A stretch of DNA of 64,000 nucleotides from contig JAVDOI010000020.1 in assembly GCA_032191485.1 (NCBI GenBank), positions 722,501-786,500 of the forward strand, written 5' to 3'. Positions 24,514 to 36,829 of this stretch are shown here, one piece after another. The translations under genes and the position numbers were made by a program. How positions within the stretch are numbered: position 1 is the first letter of the stretch; each line of letters begins with the position of its first letter. The notes under the pieces are model-generated. The model had not been told where the DNA came from. It was given only the letters and a program-made list of their open reading frames with translations, and made no database searches. Source of the stretch: Leptoclinus maculatus (Eukaryota; Chordata; Actinopteri; Perciformes; Stichaeidae).

Positions 24514-25980
24514 TTCACAATATTAAACTTTCGCCTTCAAGGAAAAATAATTATTCCACATATCAAAATACAAATATGAAATGAGTTAGTCTAGTCTATG
24601 ACCAGAGCTGATTACGAGACTAGACGCACTAGATTCATGTTCTGTTATCAGTGAATCCCTGAGCCTGCTGCTCCTGTGCCCAGTTCAGCACCACCATCTG
24701 TTTGGGGAGATTTCTCTGGTCTCTAGTCGCAACATGTAGAAGACGGAAATAAAAAGAAAGCCAAGAATGTTCTGGATCCAGAACTCTTCAGAAACTGGAA
24801 GCAAACGGCAGATGTGCAGCAGAGAAATGAGGTGCGATGAAGGCGGGATCAGGCTGTTTAAAGCGCGCTGCTGTAAACAAAGTGGAATCCTGTGAACGAG
24901 AGGTCACAACACATGTGGGGAGTTCATCTCTGTTGTGCTGTCAGATATAGATCGAGATAAATAGAGATGTCAAATAAAAGCAGTATGTACGACTGGTACA
25001 AGAAGAGAAACGTAAGATAAATATGAACTACACAAGAGCAACAAACAGTTAGGTGGTAAGTTATCCGTCTCACATTAACAGATCACCAGCCTGAAGGTTC
25101 AGACAGACTTATACCTGAGAAAACAGGAATGTGATGAGACGGAAAGATAAGACTTCAGTAAATATTCAAGTTAAGACACAAACACAAAGTTATAAAGTGT
25201 ATCTATTGTGTGGTTAAAGATGGTTAAACACGATTCTATATATAAAGCTTTTAGTTTTGTGTCTGGGCTACAACTTGTCTCTATTAGGACTGTGTGTGGA
25301 CCAGACATTCCTCTCACACGGAGTCCTTCCTGTGCAGCACAATCAGCAGGACTTTACTTCCACTAACTGTCGCCCACACATCCATCAGGTTTCCTTGGCT
25401 GACATCACTGCTCCCTCTACAAGGCTGCAGTTTCACACTCTGGCCTTTCTCTCACTCACTCCATGTGTCCTCTCCCTCTTTCAATCCTTTTAACCCGTCA
25501 CCCCGTCGGTATATTACTCTGCAGAAAACCTTGCACTCAAAAACAGCATTAGCCTCCGTCTATGTGAATTATTGTTGCTCTCCACATTGTGCTTCCATCT
25601 CTGCTTTACATTCACTCCTTTCAAAGAGACGATGGAAGCGTCTGGTCTGAGTGCCGAGGACGTCCCGAACACAGACAGCCAGTAGAGATTTGGACCTCTC
25701 TCTAATTGGATCACAGACTTTGAAAATCTACCTGGATTTCCATTTTATGATTGTGTTCATCCAGAGTTCACCATTCATCACACTTGCTGTCAGCCTGTTC
25801 CATTGTCTTCCTCCCTCTCTTTTGGAGATTAACAGTCTCAAAAAGTAGAATATGCAGGAATTTCCTTAAAAGCAATGTATCGACTGAACCCAAAATGATC
25901 CCTCTGAATCATCTCTTCTGACCCCCATGGCGGTGTGCATCATCAGAGACCCTGATATTTTGCTGTGTTCATGATGTTTC
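24514..25980. other. Intronic sequence, no feature
   Basis: Two overlapping plus-strand ORFs near 25257-25650 are low complexity in content and not family-like. I see no gene. Confidence 0.4.
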
Positions 25981-25984
25981 TGGG

Positions 25985-26345
25985 CGTGTAATGCCTTTTG
26001 TCCAACAGAGGGAGACGACCGCCCCAGGAGGAGAGGATGGAGAGCCAAGATGGAAGCTAAGCTAACCCAGTTAGGACCCAAGTCTCCTCCACTACCCAGC
26101 CTAGTCCTGGCTAATGTCTGGTTGCATGAAAACTCATTCTAACCCAGCAACAGGAGGTCGCTGACTGTTGAGCCCACATCTTCACAGAGACCTGGATCCA
26201 TCGTGGTCCAGGATCAAGCTGCACTTGACGGGTGGACATCAGGACTCCAGTGGGACCAGAGGAGGACTCTGTGTTCACATCATGATGCTTGGTGCTCAAA
26301 CACAGTCAAAGATGATGGACAATGTTTTCCTCATGTTGAATGTTT
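25985..26345 (+). pseudogene. Non-LTR retrotransposon endonuclease fragment (L2-like)
   Basis: In shifting frames the plus strand reads RPRRRGWRAKMEAKLTQL, PPLPSLVLANVWLHEN, FTETWIHRGP and RGGLCVHI, then DAWCSNTVKDDGQCFPHVE. These match the start of the apurinic/apyrimidinic endonuclease domain of L2-like fish LINEs: the 'LPSLLLANVRSL' opening, the FTETWL motif with its catalytic Glu, and 'GGGLCVYVNDAWC'. Several frameshifts and stops show it is dead. No reverse transcriptase follows. The 3' tail of the same family appears only 200 bp downstream, so most of the element is deleted. Confidence 0.7.
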
Positions 26346-26549
26346 AATGTAAAGATGTCGGACATATTGTCTGCCCAGAGAATTGCTTTGTTGCTGCCGT
26401 TTACATTCAAATGCAAATTTTAAAAATGCATTACAGGAATGCACTACTGTTTTTCTTGTGTAGCTAATTGGGCTACAACTGTAGTGCAACCCTGTAGTGC
26501 AAACAGTTGGACTATTTATTGTACTCCTTGTTTTCTACTGATGCCTCTG

Positions 26550-26616
26550 TCCACCCTGCTGCTGTAATCCTGCAAATGTCCCCGCTGTGGGACTCATGAA
26601 GGATCATCTCATTTTA
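26550..26616 (+). mobile_element. L2-like LINE 3' tail
   Basis: CTGCTGCTGTAATCCTGCAA, then CCCCGCTGTGGGACTCATGA AGGATCATCTCATTTTA. This is the same tail as the minus-strand copy at 5780-5870 and is presumably the end of the element whose endonuclease fragment lies at 25985-26345. Confidence 0.6.
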
Positions 26617-28000
26617 GCATAACGACGACACATTATCCTTGAATCCTTTCAATGATATGAAATACTAATTATATGGGCAATTTAACCAGTTATTGAACTG
26701 AATGTTAACCTCAAAGGGAAAGAACATAAAAATAAAAGAATCTAATTTTGGTTAGATTGGTTAGATTGAAGGTTTGATGAGAAAGCAGAGCTCTGTGTTA
26801 ACAGCGTCATGGCAGATCTTCTCCCGGGTAGAAACAGCTGAGGAACGACGACAGGGTTCAGGTTCCACTTCTTCTGGGATGACAAATCCACACGGTCTGC
26901 CCCGATGCTAAGGTCTAAGCCTCTTTCTGAGCTGCCCTTAAAAACAAGACTCAAATCAGCTCCAGTGAATGATGCAATCCCTGATTTCATCCCCTGAGCA
27001 TGAGAGAGAGCACACATGCTGAGGGGATACAAGGAAGCAGAGAGACAAAGAGTGTCCCTGGAGGAGTCAACGCCTCTGGCATGGCTCTGGCAGCTTTTCC
27101 CCTCTGCTGTTGGTGCATACATGTGTGGAGTGTCCAAGGGTTAGGGAGGCCGTACTACTCACACAGTCCAGATAGTGTCCTTCTGAGACATGGAGCTACT
27201 TCAGCCGACTGCATCAGTGATATGGTTAGCATGAATTAGCCCAGGGAACAATGTTTAGTGTCATTAACACAGCGGGGTTTTATGGTCACACAAATCATGT
27301 TGTTAGTGTTGCACAGTGCAATTAACACATGTATTATATTGGTGGGAACCAGTTGTTTCAGATAGAGAAGATGCAATACAATCCAGGAATTCATATCCTG
27401 TATTGTTATTATCAACCAATCCCATGAAAGGATCCAGTGTTTCGTAATGAACCTCAAATATGTTGACACTTGTCTTGGAGCTCGCTGTGCGCAGCGATAA
27501 CTGTCTCTAGGCCCCTCCCCTCTCCCTGGGGCTCAACCCCCGCCCCCCTCCCCCCCTCCCCCAGACTGTGAACCAGGCCGGACTGTCCTCAGTGCTCCAG
27601 GGGTCTTAACCACGCTTTGTAAGTCATCTCCATTCATATACAACCATTGTGTTTATGATTAAATAGTTTAGAGCACAGTGGTGGAAGAATCTTCTGATCT
27701 TTTATATACGTAAAAGTAATACTAGTAATAGTGTACAAAATACTCCTGTCCTGCATTTAAAATGGTTCTTCAATAAAAGTTTAAGCAGAAGTAGACCTCT
27801 GAGCAGCCTTGATGCACTAACTTGCTTGTGTTTCAACTCTGTTATACAAACAGGGGTTTGACATGCAACACAGAACCCCGGCAGGAATGACACCAGGGAT
27901 CTATTTTACAACCATTCATGTAACCGTTCAGCACAAACAAAAGCATCAGTGTGCAGCAGCAGAGCTACGCCTCCGTCATTTTGGACTGAAAGGGACTTTG
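26617..28000. other. Intronic sequence, no convincing gene
   Basis: A minus-strand frame of 131 codons (26742-27137) has no recognisable domain and an unremarkable composition. 27515-27562 is a C-rich stretch. Nothing firm. Confidence 0.35.
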
Positions 28001-28298
28001 GGCGAATGTGGCTCAGTGGAGAGCAGGGTCGTCCTTCAATCAGAGGATCGGTGGTTTGATCCCCAGCTCCGCTAGTCCATGTGTCCACTTAACCCCAAGT
28101 TGCTCCTGTAGCTGTGCCTACGGTGTGTGAATGTTGTGTGAATGTTGTGTGAATGTTAGGTGGCACCTTGCATGGTGGCTCCTGTCATCAGTGTATGAAT
28201 GGGTGTGAATGGGTGAATGATGACATGTAGTGTTAAAGAGCTTTGAGTGGTCGGATGACTAGAAAAGTCTATACTAGTCCAGTCCATTTAGCATTTAC
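28001..28298 (+). mobile_element. tRNA-derived SINE copy, with pol III A and B boxes
   Basis: The head reads TGGCTCAGTGG (A box, 28009-28019) and GGTTTGATCCC (B box, 28053-28063), spaced as in tRNA genes. The body (CCCAAGTTGCTCCTGTAGCT, AGGTGGCACCTTGCATGGTG, GTGTGAATGGGTGAATGATG) matches copies at 20484 and 22205. It includes three tandem copies of GTGTGAATGTT (28125-28157). The tail ends CAGTCCATTTAGCATTTAC. This copy is on the plus strand, the others on the minus. Confidence 0.78.
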
Positions 28299-28648
28299 TA
28301 GCGTACTATCAAAAGGATGTCAGTCAAACATCCACCTACAACAAACCGTAAAATACTTTCTATTCCATTGTCATATAGTTAATGCTCTACTGAAATGGCC
28401 TGTGTTAAACGATGCAAAACATTTGAAATATGGACACTATTATAACTATTTACTTATTTAATATACTGTTTGTCGTGCTTCCCAGAGGAGCATAAAGTGA
28501 GCAATTGAAAAAAATCCATCACTCTCGTGATTTTGAGAGCAATCTCAAAGAACTGTCAAAAAGCTCTAAATATATGTACAATAGCCCACAGACGTATTAG
28601 TAAGTAGCCCATGTAAATGATTACTACGATACATTCTGTTAATGTCGT

Positions 28649-29177
28649 GCTACTATACTAGCTGCTATACTAGCTGCTATACTAGCTGCTATACTAGCTA
28701 CTATACTAGCTACTAGCTACTATACTAGCTGCTATACTAGCTGCTATACTAGCTGCTATACTAGCTGCTAGCTACTAGCTACTATACTAGCTGCTATACT
28801 AGCTGCTATACTAGCTACTATACTAGCTACTATACTAGCTGCTATACTAGCTGCTATACTAGCTGCTATACTAGCTGCTATACTAGCTGCTATACTAGCT
28901 GCTATACTAGCTACTATACTAGCTACTATACTAGCTACTAGCTACTATACTAGCTGCTATACTAGCTGCTATACTAGCTGCTATACTAGCTACTATACTA
29001 GCTACTATACTAGCTACTATACTAGCTACTATACTAGCTGCTATACTAGCTGCTATACTAGCTACTATACTAGCTACTATACTAGCTGCTATACTAGCTA
29101 CTATACTAGCTACTATACTAGCTACTATACTAGCTACTATACTAGCTACTAGCTACTATACTAGCTACTAGACTAGC
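28649..29177. repeat. 12-bp minisatellite, about 530 bp
   Basis: Tandem units CTGCTATACTAG and CTACTATACTAG, differing at one base (G or A). Occasional shortened units (GCTACTAGCTACTATA) occur. Each unit contains CTAG and the unit junctions form AGCT, so the array is rich in short palindromes. Confidence 0.95.
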
Positions 29178-30200
29178 CGATAGACGTTAATACATCCATC
29201 ACAGCAGAGAGCCTATGTATGTATTAGAATATTGGGCTTTTAGTACATTTTACAACTTTTAAGACATAATGATGTAATACAAGTGTTCTTACTGGGAAGT
29301 TGATTTTACTCTTCATAAATCTACCAAATCAGTGACTGAAACTATTTGTTCTCGTTTAAGTTAAAAAGTTGAAATGATTTTGAAATGTATATTTATTTTC
29401 ATGTCTGTGGAAATGAAATTAATTGACATAACAATAACTACTTGTTTGTTTTTTCAAGGGCAAATCCTGCAGCAGGAAGAAACTCCCATCATCTACAGTG
29501 GAGGTGCATCACATTCACACTCTGTCCTCTCTACAGAGACGAGAGGTCAAAGTTCAGAGGTCAATGCCATGAAGAATCAAGTCCTCGTTCCATTCACAGG
29601 AGGGCAGAGGTAAGAGAGGGACAGACCTTGTGCTCTCAGAGTCAGCACAGGGTTTATTAAGGCAGAGGAGAGCTAGCTGTCTGGAGACAGACGGACAAAG
29701 AAGCCCTAATTAAAGCAGGCAGCCTGTCCCTCGAGTGGCTGTCCTACTTGTCTAAATGAGGATTTAGAATAAAGCCCAGAGGGAGTACTCCAGTTTATCC
29801 CCGTGTACTAAAGAGAGAGGGAGAGGCTGCACCTGAGTGACTGATGACACTAAGGACACACGGTAAGTCACGGTAACCGACATCTGATATTTATGACATA
29901 TTAAACGGATCATGTCCAGTGAAGAGGTCTTAGGTAATATACATGAAATTGTCATCATAGCAGCAGTTTGGGCCTACTTATACAATAATACACCCTCTGC
30001 TATCATCATTATTATTAGTAGTATTAGTACCGATACCATGCTTTCATTATTATTATACTATATCCACTGCTGCTGTTATTACTAGTACCGGTAGTCGTAT
30101 TTTTCCATCATTATTCTGCTTACTACTCTCATTATATGAATCATTATATCATATGTATTGAATGTGTCATAACTCTGTTATGTTGTTCATTCTGTACACA
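29178..30200. other. Intronic sequence, no feature
   Basis: 29442-29660 is open in two frames, but with no recognisable protein. 29990-30130 is rich in ATTATTA and TACTA motifs. No gene is supportable. Confidence 0.35.
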
Positions 30201-30204
30201 TGAC

Positions 30205-30415
30205 ATCTATCACACGTCTGTCCATCCTGATAGAGGATCCTCCTCTGTTGCTCTCTGAGGTCTCTCCCTCTTTTCTCCCTTTAAAGGGTTTTGGGGGAGT
30301 TGTTCCTGTTCTGATGTGAGGGTCCTGGGACAGAGGAGGTCACATGTGTACAGATTGTAAAGCCCTCTGAGGAGAATTTGTGATTATACATAATGAATTG
30401 AATTAATTTCAAACC
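30205..30415 (+). mobile_element. 3' end of a dispersed fish retroelement
   Basis: GTCCATCCTGATAGAGGATC, then CTCTGAGGTCTCTCCCTC, AAAGGGTTTTGGGGGAGTTG, GATGTGAGGGTCCTGGGACA, CAGATTGTAAAGCCCTCTGA and a TGAATTGAATT tail. This is a very common teleost repeat end, probably from a non-LTR element, recalled from memory. Confidence 0.55.
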
Positions 30416-31698
30416 TTTTGTGTTTAGTTTTATTTGGTGGTTGTGTCTCTTTCTCTGCTCTTGTTTGTCAATGTATACACAGTGCTATTTGTAGGTAAAA
30501 GACTAAATATACAAAGTTGTGTAAAGATGTTTAAAATACAGAAAGAAAAGGATCAATTATATATATTGATACACTATTCAAAAAAAAAAAAAGCAGAGAA
30601 AAGCATAAAATCTTCACAGGATGGAACTTAAATATAAATATATTAAAAATAAATAAATGACAATATTTGAAGTTGTCATTTACCTAATTGTCTTTGGCAT
30701 ATTTGAACATAAATAGTATACTTAACCTGCACTATTTTTCAATTATACAATATCAGTATCAGCCTTCAAACATCCACCTGCTCTCCACAGAAAGGTTCTT
30801 CTTCAGGTTGATCATCAAACGAAGGCTTCAGAGAGACGGACGCTCTAATCCTCACAAACCCATCCAGTCTTCATATCAGCGGGTCAGTGTTGATGAGCTC
30901 TCTGTGCTCTGACTGAGAGGCTGATAGAAACATGACAACTGAGCATTACACGACAACAGTGAGTATACTGTGTAGTTCACTTGTTATTTCCTTGAGTCCC
31001 TGTTTATTATGAAGGACGTGTTTATCTTATCATACATATTTCATGCTGTTGATTCCCTGACTTGTGTCCCTCATTCCTTCACTTATTCATCTCCCCTCAG
31101 CTTGAACACTGGAGCTGAAGTGGAAAGAACATGAATTACTATTTTAAAAACCGAGAGTCTGGAATGAGAAGTCCTTCTCGTGCCAGTTGATTGATGGGAA
31201 GATTAGGCAGGCAGAGATGTAGAAATACATTTCACCGAGGAGGACCGGGGAGTCCTCCACTCCCGCTGTCAGCTGCTCTATTACACAGCAGCCTGATCTT
31301 TCTTTTTGTTAATGCTTCCTCAAGTCGCTCTGATGAGATATTTTTAGCCTGTCGCGAGCAGCTGTGCATCAGTTAACAAATAGACAGACTTCTGTCATTG
31401 CACTAATGTTACGCTTCAGTTTCATGTCAGCTCCAAATCTTTCTCACTGTGGTTCCCTCGTTGGGTGGATTGCATGTGGATTTGAAATGCTAATGTACTA
31501 GAACTGTGCCTGAATGAAATACTGGCCAAGGATCACACAAAGACACGTCACCCCCCCAAAAAACATTGTTGTCTTGTGGTACGGAGCGCCTTTACTAGTG
31601 GTTTTCAGAGTGAGTCATCACTTATGCTTGTGTCGACAGAGCTACATGAGCATCTCACAGGCCATGTGGGTCAGCCAGAACCTGAGGGAGGAGCTGTG
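30416..31698. other. Intronic sequence, no feature
   Basis: AT-rich with an A-run near 30580. No gene. Confidence 0.4.
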
Positions 31699-31962
<264 letters not shown>

Positions 31963-32038
31963 AAGGATTTAGGTACCGCTGACCCAGTCGCGATATAAAC
32001 CAGACGGGTAGTGCCGGGCTTACAGCCCACATAAAGAG

Positions 32039-32042
<4 letters not shown>

Positions 32043-32078
<36 letters not shown>
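32043..32078. repeat. (GT)18 microsatellite
   Basis: Eighteen GT units lie 80 bp beyond the AC array and are complementary to it on the same strand. Confidence 0.95.
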
Positions 32079-32079
<1 letters not shown>

Positions 32080-33461
32080 TTAGGAACAACTTGCAGGGCT
32101 CATCGCTGTTAAATGAAGTGAGGCAAAACATGGCCCATTTCAAAGTGAGTAAATCATACTATTGTTCATTGTTTATCTGAATGTGATTCACAGAACACGG
32201 ACAGCATCACACACTTTGCATGATTACCAGCACAAAGACTGTAATATACTTCAACGCCTATATTACCCCACAGACTATATTTAGCCCTCCATCTCTTTTG
32301 TTTCCATGGGAATGAAGAGTTCATGGAAGCGGCCGGGGCCTCGGGTGTTTTCCAGAAGCAAAAAAACGACAGAATGGCTGGCTCCTGAACCGTAGCTAGC
32401 TTTTCCACAGCCTGGTGGGTTTGTCAAGTGATCATTTCCACTCGGCCGAGTCCAAGCATCACTAGGTCCGTGCTTAACCACTGGCCTAGTTTTCCCCTCA
32501 TACAAGCCTGTGCTGTCAGTAAAGACGGGCTTTCAGCTCACGACATCTGGATCATGTTTGAGTTGCATGTTCCGTGCCCGCTCAGTATCAGGGTTTTTCT
32601 TTTGAGGGGTTGAGAAGAAGAAATACCCAAACTTTTAACCAAACTCTGGCTTGTGCTGTACGGCACAAAACAAGGAGACGGTGCCGAGTGCAAACACAAG
32701 AAATGCTTTCAGATGTTTTGTCAATGGTGGTGGAAGAAGCGAGCGGCTAATAGGAAAGATAAATCATTGTCAACATGTTCATACTCTTCAAAAATAGCCA
32801 GGAAAAGAAACTTTGAGGAAATAATGGATTTATGGCAAAAGCAGTGTTTGTCTTGAGACGCGACAGAAGTCAGTGGGGTTGGATTGTGGCTCACCGCCTC
32901 ATCCACCGCCCAGTGGTCTACAGCACAGGTAGCAGGTAGACAGTGATTAACATAGTGAACCTCTGTGTATCAAAAGTATCACAGTGTGCAAACAAGGCCG
33001 GTAACAGAAGCAGCAATGACACTTCAAACACAATGAGAGCATCTGATCAAAGTGGAGGCTGCACCCTAAGGAGTCCCACCAATGCTGCTCTCAATCCGAG
33101 CGGTGTCCTCTCTTCAAGTCAACGGCCCACTTCCTGATTCCCTGAGGAGGGGGGGGGCTGACCTTGCAATGTGCTTTTCACATTACGATGTACAACACAT
33201 ATGTCAAAGCAGATGACCTTGCACTGTAGATGCCGATAAGGATGCGATTAGAACTGTGTGTACTTTCAGAAAACAGACTGCCAAGATACACTTCCTGATG
33301 TACTTTAAAAGTTCAGCTGTAGAAGAGTCGGTGGATATTCTTTGGAAGTGCACGGCAACGGAAAGCACTGCCTCTGGTGTGAAGCCAAGGTTTACAGCCA
33401 CATCAAGCCTCTCCAATTAAACAGAGCTTCCTGTTTAGGATTCCTCCTCACGCAGCTACAG
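32079..33461. other. Intronic sequence, no feature
   Basis: Only short, unrelated ORFs. A G9 run is present near 33148-33156. Confidence 0.4.
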
Positions 33462-33644
33462 CAGAAGAAGAAGAAGAAGCAGAAGAAGAAGAAGCAGAAG
33501 AAGAAGAAGAAGAAGCAGCAGAAGAAGCAGAAGAAGAAGCAGCGGCAGCAGCAGCAGCAGCAGCAGAAGAAGAAGAAGAAGAAGCAGCAGCAGAAGAAGC
33601 AGAAGAAGAAGCAGCGGCAGCAGCAGAAGAAGAAGAAGAAGAAG

Positions 33645-33696
<52 letters not shown>

Positions 33697-34273
33697 AGAA
33701 GAAGAAGAAGAAGAAGCGGCAGCAGCAGCAGAAGAAGAAGCAGCAACAGAAGAAGAAGAAGCAGAAGAAGAAGCAGCAGAAGAAGAAGCGGCAGCAGCAG
33801 CAGAAGAAGAAGCAGCAACAGAAGAAGAAGAAGCAGAAGAAGAAGCAGAAGAAGAAGAAGCGGCAGCAGCAGCAGAAGAAGAAGCAGCAACAGAAGAAGA
33901 AGAAGCAGAAGAAGAAGCAGCAGAAGAAGCAGCAGAAGAAGAAGCGGCAGCAGCAGCAGAAGAAGAAGCAGCAACAGAAGAAGCAGAAGAAGAAGCAGAA
34001 GAAGAAGAAGCGTCAGCAGCAGCAGAAGAAGAAGCAGCAACAGAAGAAGAAGCAGAAGAAGCAGAAGCAGAAGCAGCAGCAGAAGAAGCAGCAGCAGAAG
34101 AAGCAACAGAAGCAGAAGCAGAAGCAGAAGAAGAAGAAGAAGCAGCAGCAGCAACAGAAGCAGCAGCAGAAGAAGCAACAGAAGCAGAAGCAGCAGAAGA
34201 AGAAGAAGAAGAAGCGGCGGCAGCAGCAGCAACAGAAGCAGCAGCAGCAGAAGAAGAAGCAGCAGCAGCGCTG
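33462..34273. repeat. GAA/CAG trinucleotide array with 72-nt higher-order period
   Basis: About 810 bp made almost entirely of AAG and CAG triplets, in perfect register. This opens a 319-codon plus-strand frame of Lys and Gln and a poly-Leu frame opposite. Rare CGG/CGT triplets at 33717, 33789, 33861, 33945 and 34011 mark a repeated block of about 24 triplets (spacing 72, 72, 84, 66). The frame has no other protein features, so I treat it as an expanded repeat, not a gene. Confidence 0.93.
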
Positions 34274-34814
34274 GCAGCCAGTCTGGGTTTCCCCTCTCTG
34301 AACGTGAGCTTCAGTATCGGTCAGCCGGTCTAACAGAACCTGCTGGATCTGTCTTTGTATGTTGAACCGTATGGTGGTTTGTCCTCATAACCGGTGGTTG
34401 TGGCCGTGTGGTTATCAAAGACATTCAATTTACTATGTCCAAAGCCAACTTGGACTCAACCTGGGTTTGTACTCGTCTCAGACTTAAATGGTTTCCAGCA
34501 TAGCCTCAAGTCCCCATGGTTACTGCTGAGAACACAGCGACATCACACAGTGAAACAAACACCATCAGACAAGTTAACAACACCTGAGAGGATCTAAACC
34601 TCTGTTTCCCCAAAAACGACAAACCATCGCGACCCAATTCACATCAGAATCAGCTTGATTTGGTAGAAGTATGCGTTCACATAGAAGGAATATGACTCAG
34701 TTATTCAGCATCTCTCAAACAAACAGCAGCGAAGGAAAAGGTAAACAAAGCTGGACAAACAGTCAGGACTGATATGTATACAAGTAGGAGTAAATATAAT
34801 ATTATACATATATA
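34274..34814. other. Intronic sequence, no feature
   Basis: No gene or repeat recognised. Confidence 0.4.
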
Positions 34815-35073
34815 CAGTGGGTACGGAAAGTATTCAGACCCCTTTAAATGTTTCACTCCTTGTTTCATTGCAGCCAGGGTCTGAATACTTATGACCATGT
34901 GATATTTCACTTTTTTAATAAATTTGCAGAAATTTCAGTTTTTTTCTGTCCAGATGGGGTGCTGCGTGTACATTAATGAGAAATAAAATGAACTTTTTTG
35001 ATTTTAGCAAATGGCTGCAATGAAACAAAGAGTGAAAAATGTAAAGGGGTCTGAATACTTTCCGTACCCACTG
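34815..35073. mobile_element. Tc1-type MITE, about 259 bp
   Basis: The ends CAGTGGGTACGGAAAGTATT and AATACTTTCCGTACCCACTG are perfect inverses. The similarity extends inward about 62 bp (to TTTCATTGCAGCCA / TGGCTGCAATGAAA) with a few mismatches. It lies in TA-rich flanks, as expected for Tc1/mariner insertion at TA. The middle is a fused piece of the 3' region of a Tc1-like element. No transposase remains. Confidence 0.85.
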
Positions 35074-36027
<954 letters not shown>

Positions 36028-36160
36028 TTGGTGGAAAAAGACATAATGGAGATCCTTCACTGAACCGTAGAGTAAACAGAAATGGTTTGTTCCCCTTTTA
36101 TTGTTGTGTTCCATCTTTTGTATCGTCTCCCCGTTTTGCTTTTCTTCACACAGCTGTCGA

Positions 36161-36178
36161 CCCCCCCCCCCCCCCCCC
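36161..36178. repeat. C18 homopolymer
   Basis: Eighteen C on the plus strand; G18 in camk2d transcript sense. Confidence 0.95.
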
Positions 36179-36759
36179 ATGAGATGCTACATCTGCTGCC
36201 GCTGTTCAATCGCTCCCCATCACTGTGTGCCTGTCCAAGCCGATCTCCTTTTGTTGTTTTGTTGAGGATAAAAAAAGTTAAAGAATCTATGCCTCCACTT
36301 CCTGGACAGACAGAAGAAGAAAAAAGGTCATTGGGAGGAGAGAACAAGTTTTTTCTCAATCCTGCCAAGATGTTGCCTTCACTGGCTTGTGTTTCCTTGT
36401 GAAAGACAGCGCTGTGAGTCATACACAGCTCATCAGAGGCTGTGGTTTGATATCAGAGGACGAGTTACAAAAGGAGCTGTTCAGGTTCAGGTTCAGGTTC
36501 AGGTTACTACCATAGGTATACTTGGTTTGCAATAGAGAGAGTTGGCCTCCGTCAAGTAGGTGTCACACAGATGAGCGGGGTTACTCAAATGGAATGAGAG
36601 GATTTGAAAGCCAGCAGGAGGAAGACGTGGTTAGCTGGTACCATCTGTAACCCGACCACCTCCCGTTACTACAGACATGTAGTCGGCATGAGAAAACATG
36701 TTCAGTCAAGAAAAAGAAGAGGAAGTTGGTTTGAGGGGCTACATGGCTACAGAGAGGAG

Positions 36760-36774
36760 CCCCCCCCCCCCCCC
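36760..36774. repeat. C15 homopolymer close to the camk2d exon 2 donor
   Basis: Fifteen C on the plus strand; G15 in the transcript, 55-69 nt downstream of the exon 2 splice donor (36829-36828). Confidence 0.95.
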
Positions 36775-36829
36775 ACAGAGTGAACAGCATGACTCTACAA
36801 AGCCACACCACAGGGCAGCATGTACTCAC

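Noticed and set aside
24730..24850. Possible camk2d exon 3 (CTTCAGAAACTGG... GGCAGATG on plus strand)
   Set aside because: Only short resemblances to the expected reverse complement. It cannot be read as the conserved LEREARICRLLKHPNI segment.
26742..27137. 131-codon minus-strand ORF
   Set aside because: No family resemblance, not bounded by splice signals, and in the size range expected by chance for this amount of sequence.
33342..34301. 319-codon Lys/Gln-rich ORF and 258-codon poly-Leu ORF
   Set aside because: Both are readings of a triplet repeat with perfect phase. There is no start context, domain or splice evidence.
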